Part shown: one piece after another, positions 7,681 through 14,514 of the stretch
How the letters are laid out: every line of letters starts with the position of its first letter
Position numbering within the stretch: position 1 is the stretch's first letter
Assembly: GCF_001553345.1 (NCBI RefSeq)
Contig: NZ_KQ960769.1
Span: forward strand, 1-23,299
Source of the DNA: Veillonella sp. DNF00869
GTDB lineage: Bacteria > Bacillota > Negativicutes > Veillonellales > Veillonellaceae
Direction: 5' to 3'
Length of the DNA: 23,299 nt
The notes under the pieces: model-generated
Database searches by the model: none
Told to the model about the DNA's origin: nothing
What the model saw: the letters and a program-made list of their open reading frames with translations, nothing else
Program-made: the position numbers and the translations under genes

Positions 7681-8535
7681 TTATTTTGCACTTTGCTTAC
7701 GACGTCGATACTGTACAAATGCTTTTACGCTGTCCAGTAGACACTCTCTAACTGCTTTTTTTACTATAAATAGAGTTCCATAGAAAGCAAATACACCTAA
7801 CTGCATATGTCCTTTTACTTCTAAACTGCCTGTATAGGCAAATTCCGTATAAGTGAAATTAACCTTTTCCACTTGTTTGGGACACACTGTATAGGCTGTT
7901 GCAGTAATGAGACCCATTTCATAAGGTTTAGGAATTCCAAAATCCCCTTCTAATCGGAATACTCTAGGACTAGCATGACTAACACATTGCTTACTAACTA
8001 TAAACAGTGCTTCATAGAGTTTAGGATTTGATACATGTTTCCACCACCAAAATGTTGGTAAATCTTTTGTATCTTCTTTCTCTTCCGTCGTTTCTTCTTG
8101 TGGTGATGTAGAATCTACTGGATCCAAGACATATCCATTCGCATCAAATCGTACAGATGTTACTGGCTCTGGGCCCGTATATCCAGATAATGGATACGGA
8201 TCTCTTTCTTCTTCCACGTGTTTTGTGTCTACATCATCTTGCTCGTCGTCCGTCGCTAAGGGATCTAGCTCTTCTTTTACCCTACGATTTAACCAATCCT
8301 CGTAATCACGGGCAGAGCCGACTTTCATAGACCCTAATACATAAACTTCCTTAAACAAGGAATGGCCTTGCTTATAGGCGAGATGCACCTTTAACACTCG
8401 GTACATCCATTCTAATCGGAAGTCAAATTCATAGGGCTTGCGTGAACTTACTTTCAGACTATATGTGATAGGAATACATAGAATGGCTATGATGACAGCT
8501 ATTACCAATAGCAATAGAATCATCCATAGTGACAC
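7681..8535 (-). CDS. DUF2953 membrane-anchored protein (YtfI-like)
   Basis: 284 aa. Residues about 4-24 form one strong transmembrane helix with little preceding it, so the rest is probably anchored at the membrane. The middle (about 90-160) is an acidic, low-complexity linker rich in Asp, Glu, Pro and Ser/Thr. The C-terminal part holds the DUF2953 pattern, with PRVFRLEGDFGIPKPYEMGL, a second hydrophobic stretch near VFAFYGTLFIV, and a basic RRRKQSAK end. It is paired with the GerW/YtfJ gene as in Bacillus ytfIJ. Function is unknown even in Bacillus. A promoter with an extended -10 overlaps the end of cobO, so this pair can be expressed apart from the upstream genes. Confidence 0.85.
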   Translation of the reverse strand: MSLWMILLLLVIAVIIAILCIPITYSLKVSSRKPYEFDFRLEWMYRVLKVHLAYKQGHSLFKEVYVLGSMKVGSARDYEDWLNRRVKEELDPLATDDEQDDVDTKHVEEERDPYPLSGYTGPEPVTSVRFDANGYVLDPVDSTSPQEETTEEKEDTKDLPTFWWWKHVSNPKLYEALFIVSKQCVSHASPRVFRLEGDFGIPKPYEMGLITATAYTVCPKQVEKVNFTYTEFAYTGSLEVKGHMQLGVFAFYGTLFIVKKAVRECLLDSVKAFVQYRRRKQSAK

Positions 8536-8579
8536 GATACCACCTACCTTTCAGTATGTTATACGATGTTAATACTTAA

Positions 8580-8609
8580 ATTATAACATTCTTTACCCTT
8601 AATGCTCAA
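8580..8609 (-). promoter_or_regulatory. Candidate promoter for DUF2953-ytfJ
   Basis: On the minus strand TTGAGC (8604-8609), 18-base spacer, extended -10 TGTTATAAT (TATAAT at 8580-8585). The -35 lies within the last codons of cobO. Confidence 0.5.
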
Positions 8610-9177
8610 TACCAAGACGTGCTTCTACGCCCTGATCATAATAATGACGATATGACTCCATAACAGTGACTAAATCCGCTTCGTCAAGAAGCCATTGTGG
8701 GGCACCACGGCCTGTAAATACCACTTCTACATTTGGATTTCGAGCTGCTAGGAGCTCACGCCCCTCTTCTTCTTCAATTAATCCAAAAAACAAAGCCATA
8801 TTGTATTCATCTAAGATAACAATATCGAAATCTCCTGTTGCCACAGCATGTAAAGCTCTTTCTTGACCTATGTGAATCAAATCCTTGTATTCTTGTGGCG
8901 GCTGCCCCTTCGGAAATACAACTACATCATCTCCCCATCGGCGCAACTCTTCATCGCTTTTCATACCTTCGGGAATAATAAAAAAAGGTTTTCCTACGGT
9001 TTCTACTGTTATAGGATCTAATTGATCTAATACAGCATGTTCTGAGTACACCTTAGATTTCATAAATTGAAGTAGTAGTACTTTCTTTCCTACTCCTGCA
9101 GCACGCACTGCTAGACCGATGGCTGCTGTTGTTTTCCCTTTGCCATCACCTGTATAAACTTGTACATAGGATTTCAT
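8599..9177 (-). CDS. cobO: Cob(I)yrinic acid a,c-diamide adenosyltransferase
   Basis: 192 aa, CobA/CobO/BtuR type, which transfers the adenosyl group of ATP to the cobalt of cob(I)alamin or its precursors to make coenzyme B12. The ATP-binding P-loop TGDGKGKTT lies at 9-17, as is usual for this family. Other marks are LLLQFMKS, DFDIVILDEYNMAL, VVFTGRGAP and the C-terminal GVEARLGIEH. Length is normal. The start is supported by an AGGAGG-type site 9 bases after the M23 peptidase stop. It is the last gene of the parA-led run, unrelated in function to its neighbours. It fits the cobalamin-dependent methionine synthase about 6 kb away. No cobalamin riboswitch is recognisable upstream. Confidence 0.95.
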   Translation of the reverse strand: MKSYVQVYTGDGKGKTTAAIGLAVRAAGVGKKVLLLQFMKSKVYSEHAVLDQLDPITVETVGKPFFIIPEGMKSDEELRRWGDDVVVFPKGQPPQEYKDLIHIGQERALHAVATGDFDIVILDEYNMALFFGLIEEEEGRELLAARNPNVEVVFTGRGAPQWLLDEADLVTVMESYRHYYDQGVEARLGIEH

Positions 9178-9186
9178 AATTGCCTC

Positions 9187-10137
9187 CTATTGAATGGGCA
9201 AAAATAATAATGGATCCGTAGCCACACCATTCACCCTCACTTCGTAGTGAACATGACTACCCGTACTTTTACCAGTACTACCCATAAGTGCAATGGATTG
9301 TCCTTTTTTCACAGTCATTCCCGCTTGTACTAAGAGTGCTGAGTTATGCCCATATTTTGTAATAAATCCATTACCATGATCAATTTCTATTAAATTTCCA
9401 TACCCTCCAGCATAGGCTGCATAAGTTACAGTACCTGCCGCCGTAGCTACTATTGTTGTTCCTGTATCATTAGCAATATCTAACCCCTCGTGGAAGGCAC
9501 CACCACCATAGACAGGATCTTGTCGCGCCCCAAAGGTAGAACTGATGACGCCTTTAGCAGGCCAGATTGATGGCATGTGGCTATTAGCATCACTAGCATC
9601 TCCTTCCATGGCTAGCAAAGATTGTAATTCTCTAATATCTTTGCCTACCCCTTCTCTTAGCACATTATATAAGGTATACATAGATACCATACGACGTTGT
9701 GCTTGACGATCTAAGCTAGATATACGTGCAGATAGTTGAGTTGTTGTGAAAGTCTTATTTGAGCTTTTGGGAGAAGGGTCCTCTTTCTCTTCTTTATTTT
9801 GGGTGTTTCCATCTGCTTTCTGCAGTGTACCAGACTCTGTGCCTTTGATCATATTTCTAATATTTTGATCTAGCTCATCAAGAGTTTTCATTTTTTTATC
9901 CAAGACTTCTACTTTTTGGTCTAATAATCGTAATTGCTCTTTTTGTAATTGATTTTCTTGGCGCAATTGCAACACTTCTACTTGTCGCGCTATCCCCCAG
10001 ATACCAAATCCCAAAAAGATAACTAAAATGGCAATTAATATAATGGCTATCGTCTTTATTTGTTGTTTTGTAAACTGCAAATTCCAGTCATTACCATCTT
10101 GTTTCAGATGTGACTGCAACCACTTAGGTATTTGCAT
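9187..10137 (-). CDS. Membrane-anchored M23 (LytM-type) peptidase
   Basis: 316 aa. There is a cytoplasmic N-terminus of about 28 residues, a transmembrane helix (about 29-49), a Gln/Leu/Lys-rich coiled coil (about 52-98), a charged linker, a second helical stretch (about 132-178) and a C-terminal M23 domain (about 190-316). The zinc and catalytic residues are intact: His216 and Asp220 in HEGLD, His264 in YGHNS, and His295/His297 in HVHYEV. It should therefore be an active endopeptidase cutting peptidoglycan cross-bridges or stems, rather than an EnvC-like degenerate activator. It lies 12 bases after the DUF4446 gene in the par-hydF run. A role in wall remodelling at division is plausible from the coiled coil plus LytM layout, but the target bond is not shown. 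Confidence 0.93.
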   Translation of the reverse strand: MQIPKWLQSHLKQDGNDWNLQFTKQQIKTIAIILIAILVIFLGFGIWGIARQVEVLQLRQENQLQKEQLRLLDQKVEVLDKKMKTLDELDQNIRNMIKGTESGTLQKADGNTQNKEEKEDPSPKSSNKTFTTTQLSARISSLDRQAQRRMVSMYTLYNVLREGVGKDIRELQSLLAMEGDASDANSHMPSIWPAKGVISSTFGARQDPVYGGGAFHEGLDIANDTGTTIVATAAGTVTYAAYAGGYGNLIEIDHGNGFITKYGHNSALLVQAGMTVKKGQSIALMGSTGKSTGSHVHYEVRVNGVATDPLLFLPIQ

Positions 10138-10149
10138 ATAACATCCTTT

Positions 10150-10671
10150 CTATGCTGACACAGAAGAACTTGCTAACACATCTCCATTGCTTCGTTGTCC
10201 CATAGCAGATTGCAGGCTAGCTAACTCTTCTTGTGAAAGACTGGCTAAACTTTTACCATTTACAATTGGTTTTGTAAAAATACGCGATTCATTTCGTCCA
10301 TATACACTAGAGATGACAATACCATTGAAATTTCCATCTAATAACGTTAAGGAAAAGGACAATTCATTGCCAATATTTTCAAAAGCATTATATTTCACAA
10401 ATCCAATATGCTGAAATGTTTGTGCTTGTGTAGATTGAATCACTTTTTGTTCTGATAAAATGGTTTCCCAAGTACTTGCCATATCTCGTAATTCTTTCAC
10501 TTCAATAGCAAGACGTCGCTCAATACTTTGTCCATTTTCTCCATCCATAAAATATCGATACCGTTTGGTAAGGCGACTTACTCGTATATGCAAACTGAAC
10601 GCATGTAATACTAACAGTAACACAATACTTCCTAGTATCCATGGTAACCAAGGTAATAGTTGTTCTAACAC
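10150..10671 (-). CDS. DUF4446 family membrane-anchored protein
   Basis: 173 aa. A single transmembrane helix (about 10-28) is followed by a basic/helical segment and the DUF4446 core GFVKYNAFENIGNELSFSL...LLDGNFNGIVISSVYGR. Members of this family are commonly found close to parB in Firmicutes and have no known function. Here it lies two genes downstream of parB, with hydF in between and an 11-base gap. The C-terminal tail is Ser/Ala-rich. The co-location with chromosome segregation and a peptidoglycan peptidase suggests an envelope or division link; this is inference only. Confidence 0.85.
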   Translation of the reverse strand: MLEQLLPWLPWILGSIVLLLVLHAFSLHIRVSRLTKRYRYFMDGENGQSIERRLAIEVKELRDMASTWETILSEQKVIQSTQAQTFQHIGFVKYNAFENIGNELSFSLTLLDGNFNGIVISSVYGRNESRIFTKPIVNGKSLASLSQEELASLQSAMGQRSNGDVLASSSVSA

Positions 10672-10682
10672 AATAATCCTTT

Positions 10683-11900
10683 CTATTCTAATTCATGTTC
10701 AAATGGCTGTATAGCACGTTGCAAGATGCCATGTAAGGAGGCTATCAAAACACCATAATTAACAATTGGCACCCCTTGGACAGTGGCTACATCAATACGT
10801 CGTAATACCTCTCGGCGTGTCAACATACACCCCCCACAATGAATGATAACATCATACTTAGATACATCATGAGGAAAATGCCCACCACTGGTCCACTCTA
10901 ACTGTAAGTCTGTGTAGCCTTTTGCTGTTAGCCATCTTGGAATTTTTACTGTTCCAATATCTTCACATTGTTGGCGGTGTGTACAGCCTTCACTGATCAA
11001 TACATGTGAACCCGCTCGCAATTGCTCTATAGCATGTACACCTGCCACTAAATCTTTTAATTTTCCTTTAAATCGTGCCATCAAAATAGAAAAGCTTGTT
11101 AAAGCTATATCCTTTGGCACAATTTGACTCACCGCCTCAAAGGCTTGGGAATCAGTAATAACCAATTTAGGTGATTTCTGCAATTGCTGCAATGTAGTGG
11201 CCAGCTCCTCTACTTGGCACACCATAGCCATACCATGATGATCCAAAATTTCACGAATCATTTGCACTTGTGGCAAAATAATACGACCTTTAGGAGCTGA
11301 TTCATCAATAGGGCATACTAAAACAAATACATCCTTTTCTTCAATGTAACCACCTAACAAAGATTGTACCTCTTCATCAACTGGTTTTAATTTACTTAAT
11401 GCCTCTAATAACACCATTCGGCTTGTACTATCACTCACGTCTGCTACTATGACCTGTGATGTATAAGGTTGTAATTCCCCATGGGATTTAATAAAATCAG
11501 ATCCCTTGCATCCTTTTACTTCGTTAATCACTACTAAGGTAGGAATATGTCTACTTTCTAATTGTTGTAACCACTCTATATCTTCCGGAATTGGCTCAAC
11601 ATCAGTACGCATCATATACACTGCTAGATCCATCGTTGATAATACTTGTTTCGTTTTGTCTACCCGTAACAAACCTAGTTCCGATGTATCATCAATACCC
11701 GCTGTATCTACAATCATCACTGGACCCAAGGGCAATAATTCCATCCCTTTAGACACTGGATCTGTCGTAGTCCCCGCAATGGGAGATACCAAGGAAATCT
11801 GTTGCTCTGTAAGAGTATTAATCAGAGTAGATTTACCTGCATTGCAACGCCCAAAAAAGCCTATGTGCAAGCGATTCCCTTTAGTTGTTTCTAATACCAT
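10683..11900 (-). CDS. hydF: [FeFe]-hydrogenase H-cluster maturation GTPase HydF
   Basis: 405 aa. HydF is the GTPase and scaffold on which the 2Fe subcluster, made by the radical-SAM enzymes HydE and HydG, is assembled before transfer to apo-HydA. The N-terminal Era-like GTPase domain has the P-loop GRCNAGKST (17-25) and DTAG (65-68). The C-terminal domain carries the diagnostic CxH...HCxxC cluster site: Cys306, His308, His354, Cys355, Cys358. The usual NKxD base-specificity motif is replaced by VINEVK (124-129), so guanine recognition may be altered. hydE, hydG and hydA are not in the window. It begins 11 bases after the parB stop, so it probably depends on the par promoter. Confidence 0.95.
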   Translation of the reverse strand: MVLETTKGNRLHIGFFGRCNAGKSTLINTLTEQQISLVSPIAGTTTDPVSKGMELLPLGPVMIVDTAGIDDTSELGLLRVDKTKQVLSTMDLAVYMMRTDVEPIPEDIEWLQQLESRHIPTLVVINEVKGCKGSDFIKSHGELQPYTSQVIVADVSDSTSRMVLLEALSKLKPVDEEVQSLLGGYIEEKDVFVLVCPIDESAPKGRIILPQVQMIREILDHHGMAMVCQVEELATTLQQLQKSPKLVITDSQAFEAVSQIVPKDIALTSFSILMARFKGKLKDLVAGVHAIEQLRAGSHVLISEGCTHRQQCEDIGTVKIPRWLTAKGYTDLQLEWTSGGHFPHDVSKYDVIIHCGGCMLTRREVLRRIDVATVQGVPIVNYGVLIASLHGILQRAIQPFEHELE

Positions 11901-11911
11901 AGACTTCCTTT

Positions 11912-12781
11912 CTATTCACCTTCAATATAGCTAATTAAACGCATTAGTTCTTCTTCACTTTTAAAAGAAACTTCAATAGTACCTTGCACTTTTTTAGTAT
12001 TCTTTAAGCGAATATCTACAGGAGCACCTAAACTATGTTTGAGTCTCTGCATTAACTTTCGTAACTCCGCCGTTGCTTTTGGTTGTGTAGATGTCAAACG
12101 TTTCTTCCCAGATTGTAGTTCTTTCACAAGTTGTTCTATTTGACGAGCATTTAAGCCTTTTTCCTTAATGCGTTCCAGCGCTTGTAGTTGCAAATGTTCT
12201 TCAGCTAATGCCAATAAAGGTCTAGCCTGACCCACTGTTAGCGCCCCTACTTCCAATTCCTCTTGTAAAAACTCCGGTAATTGTAATAATCGCACAATAT
12301 TGGCCACATAGGAACGACTGCGACCTACAATAGTAGCAATTTCTTCTTGTGTTTTTTTGAAGGTATCCATTAAATATTGATACCCAAAAGCTTCTTCGAT
12401 AGGGTTTAGGTTCTGTCTCTGTAAATTTTCTACTAAAGCAATTTCACTCACTTCTTCTGTGGTATAGTCTCGCACCACCACAGGAATTTTAGTAAGTCCC
12501 ACCTGCTGGCAGGCACGCCACCGTCTTTCACCAGCTACAATTTCATAATAATCATCTACCTTGCGAACCGCAATAGGCGCAATCAATCCATGAGCCTGAA
12601 TAGAAGCTACTAAAGTCTCCATATCTTCTTCTGAAAAGCGTTTACGAGGCTGATTGGGATTAGGTTTTATTTTAGTAATATCAATTTCATAGCCACTTTT
12701 ATGTCCATCTTTAAAAGAACCAGACAATCCAAAAGACCCTAGGCCTTTACCAAGTCCACCTTTTGTTTTTTTAAGCACCAC
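11912..12781 (-). CDS. parB: Chromosome partitioning protein ParB (Spo0J)
   Basis: 289 aa. ParB is a CTP-dependent DNA clamp that loads at parS, spreads along the origin region and recruits SMC. Its N-terminal CTPase domain has GERRWRA (84-90) and the ENLQRQNLNPIEEA segment (118-131). A helix-turn-helix (about 145-168, TQEEIATIVGRSRSYVANIV) reads parS. The C-terminal region forms the dimerisation domain. The start is GTG (12779-12781), 11 bases inside the end of parA, with a GGGAGG site 9 bases upstream, so translation is coupled. Three perfect parS sites lie 0.85-1.5 kb upstream, which makes this a complete local par system. The Gly-rich N-terminal segment KGGLGKGLGS is usual for ParB. Confidence 0.97.
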   Translation of the reverse strand: MVLKKTKGGLGKGLGSFGLSGSFKDGHKSGYEIDITKIKPNPNQPRKRFSEEDMETLVASIQAHGLIAPIAVRKVDDYYEIVAGERRWRACQQVGLTKIPVVVRDYTTEEVSEIALVENLQRQNLNPIEEAFGYQYLMDTFKKTQEEIATIVGRSRSYVANIVRLLQLPEFLQEELEVGALTVGQARPLLALAEEHLQLQALERIKEKGLNARQIEQLVKELQSGKKRLTSTQPKATAELRKLMQRLKHSLGAPVDIRLKNTKKVQGTIEVSFKSEEELMRLISYIEGE

Positions 12782-13535
12782 GTTCTATTACCTCCCGCGC
12801 TAAAGCACAATATACTTCAGCTCCTTTGGATCGTTTATCATAGATAACAACTGGTAAACCATGGCTAGGAGCCTCTCCTAATTTCACATTTCGTGGTATT
12901 GTTGTTGTGTATACAGACTCTCCAAAGTAATTTGTTACTTCTTCTGCCACTTGTACAGCTAGTTTGGTACGTCCATTGTACATAGTAAGAACCACACCTT
13001 CTAGTTCTAAATCTTCATTTAATTCTTCTTGTACAAGTTCGATTGTTTTGATTAATTGGCTAACACCTTCTAGAGCATAAAACTCTGTTTGTATAGGAAT
13101 TAACACGCTATTAGAAGCGGTTAAGGCATTAATGGTTAGCATACCTAAAGATGGTGGGCAGTCTATAAGGATATAATCATAGTCCTCTACGATAGGTGCT
13201 ATGCACTGTTTCAAAGTATAGCCTTTATCTTCCATAGCTACCAAATCCACCTCAGCCCCAGCTAGATCTATCGTTGTTGGCGCAATTTGCAGAGTATCTA
13301 TTACTGTAGATTCTATGATATCTGTGATAGATACATCATCTACAAGCATTTCATATACGCCTTGTTCAATGTCTTCTTTATCTATTCCTAATCCACTTGT
13401 AGCATTTCCTTGAGGATCTAAATCTAATAAGAGTACTCGTTTTCCCTCTACGGCTAAAGATGCGCTTAAATTTACAGCAGTTGTCGTTTTACCAACGCCA
13501 CCTTTTTGGTTAGCTACGGCAATAATTCTAGCCAT
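12771..13535 (-). CDS. parA: Chromosome partitioning ATPase ParA (Soj)
   Basis: 254 aa. ParA is a deviant Walker-A ATPase that binds DNA as an ATP dimer and moves ParB-parS complexes; in Bacillus it also regulates DnaA. The deviant Walker A KGGVGKTT is at 11-18, the A' motif LLLDLDPQGNATSG follows, and the Walker B-like segment is YILIDCPPSLG. It lacks an N-terminal HTH domain, which marks the chromosomal (Soj) rather than plasmid type I form. The ATG at 13533-13535 has a GAGGTGA site. It leads the run parA-parB-hydF-DUF4446-M23-cobO. An extended -10 promoter and two parS sites precede it, so ParB bound at parS may affect its transcription. Confidence 0.97.
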   Translation of the reverse strand: MARIIAVANQKGGVGKTTTAVNLSASLAVEGKRVLLLDLDPQGNATSGLGIDKEDIEQGVYEMLVDDVSITDIIESTVIDTLQIAPTTIDLAGAEVDLVAMEDKGYTLKQCIAPIVEDYDYILIDCPPSLGMLTINALTASNSVLIPIQTEFYALEGVSQLIKTIELVQEELNEDLELEGVVLTMYNGRTKLAVQVAEEVTNYFGESVYTTTIPRNVKLGEAPSHGLPVVIYDKRSKGAEVYCALAREVIERGA

Positions 13536-13565
13536 TATTTCACCTCTTTCTTATAGTCTTATCAC

Positions 13566-13574
13566 ATTATAACA
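13566..13574 (-). promoter_or_regulatory. Candidate extended -10 promoter of parA
   Basis: TGTTATAAT on the minus strand, about 31 bases before the parA ATG. No good -35 is present, but the TGn extension can compensate. Confidence 0.5.
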
Positions 13575-13634
13575 TATATTTTTGTATTTTATATGAAAGC
13601 TATGAGTATTTCTCCATCTTTTTATATATTTTTA

Positions 13635-13650
13635 TGTTTCACGTGAAACA
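13635..13650. promoter_or_regulatory. parS site 1
   Basis: TGTTTCACGTGAAACA, a perfect 16-base palindrome identical to the consensus ParB-binding centromere site. It lies 100 bases upstream of parA. Confidence 0.97.
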
Positions 13651-13672
13651 TTATGACCTCTATCTAATTAAT

Positions 13673-13688
13673 TGTTTCACGTGAAACA
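13673..13688. promoter_or_regulatory. parS site 2
   Basis: Second exact copy of the 16-base parS palindrome, 38 bases (centre to centre) from site 1, between parA and the divergent exported-protein gene and just upstream of that gene's -35. Confidence 0.97.
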
Positions 13689-13726
13689 TTTTCTCTATGA
13701 ACTCACTATATAGACACTTTTAAACA

Positions 13727-13755
13727 TTGACAAATAGTTTTATATACAGTACGAT
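13727..13755 (+). promoter_or_regulatory. Promoter of the small exported protein gene
   Basis: TTGACA (13727-13732), 17-base spacer, TACGAT (13750-13755). A perfect -35 and 4/6 -10, 38 bases before the ATG. parS site 2 ends 38 bases upstream of the -35. Confidence 0.65.
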
Positions 13756-13793
13756 TTTCATATGATTTATAGTAACTATGAAAGGATAGGCTC

Positions 13794-14288
13794 ATGATGA
13801 AACAACTACGTCCTTGGATACTTGTTATCGCCTTTTTATTCTCTCTCTTTTCCACTTCACAATTGCAAGCGATGCATGTAAAAGGAAATGAACTACCAGC
13901 AACAGACTTAATAGTAGCAGGCATCCCTGTAGGATCTACTACCGATGCTATTTATAAAAGTTTGGGGGACCCTACTGCTCTTAAACCAAATAGAGTAATT
14001 TACGGAGGCATCACCTTCCACGTAAGTAACAAACACTTTCCGGAAACAACAATGACAACTATAGATAACCGAGATGCTGTCACTGCTAGAGGTATCGCTG
14101 TCGGAGATAGTATAGCAGACATTTATACAAAATATGGTCAACCTAGTATGGTATATAATAAAGAAGGCGTTCACGTTCTTTTTTATGGCGTATATATGCC
14201 AACTTACGATTATAGAAAAGGAATCGAGTTTATTACAAATGGAAATTCTATCATAAGAATTAAAATACTCAGCGGTATTTCTCAGTAA
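13794..14288 (+). CDS. Small exported protein with two related half-repeats
   Basis: 164 aa. Residues 1 to about 26 form a clear signal peptide (basic start, hydrophobic core, LQA cleavage region); there is no lipobox cysteine. The mature part contains two related segments, GIPVGSTTDAIYKSLGDP (about 43-60) and GIAVGDSIADIYTKYGQP (about 100-117), each followed by a V/I-Y-G strand pattern. The layout recalls BamE/SmpA-like or copper-amine-oxidase-like small periplasmic repeats, but I cannot assign a family. AAAGGA stands 8 bases before the first of two ATGs. It has its own promoter and is transcribed away from parA. A parS site begins on the base directly after its stop codon, so the gene lies wholly inside the centromere cluster. 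Confidence 0.85.
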   Translation: MMKQLRPWILVIAFLFSLFSTSQLQAMHVKGNELPATDLIVAGIPVGSTTDAIYKSLGDPTALKPNRVIYGGITFHVSNKHFPETTMTTIDNRDAVTARGIAVGDSIADIYTKYGQPSMVYNKEGVHVLFYGVYMPTYDYRKGIEFITNGNSIIRIKILSGISQ

Positions 14289-14304
14289 TGTTTCACGTGA
14301 AACA
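14289..14304. promoter_or_regulatory. parS site 3
   Basis: Third exact 16-base parS palindrome, abutting the stop codon (14286-14288) of the exported protein gene. Confidence 0.97.
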
Positions 14305-14370
14305 TCCTACAGGTTAATCACAATACACGTGTGATGGAGTCCGTATTCAACGCATATCTACATACAAATA

Positions 14371-14406
14371 AAAAGGAACATGGCATGATTTTGCCATGTT
14401 CCTTTT
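14371..14406. terminator. Bidirectional intrinsic terminator
   Basis: Perfect 15-bp stem AAAAGGAACATGGCA (14371-14385) / TGCCATGTTCCTTTT (14392-14406), 6-base loop, with T-runs on both strands. It lies between the exported-protein gene and the convergent metH and can stop both transcripts. Confidence 0.92.
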
Positions 14407-14514
14407 TATATATTTTTTTATAAAGGATTTTAAGCCATCTAATCCTTCTAGATACCTCATCTCATGGAGTAACTCTTCTGGGAATTCTGCCTACTAAGTG
14501 TTATAGTATGCTAA

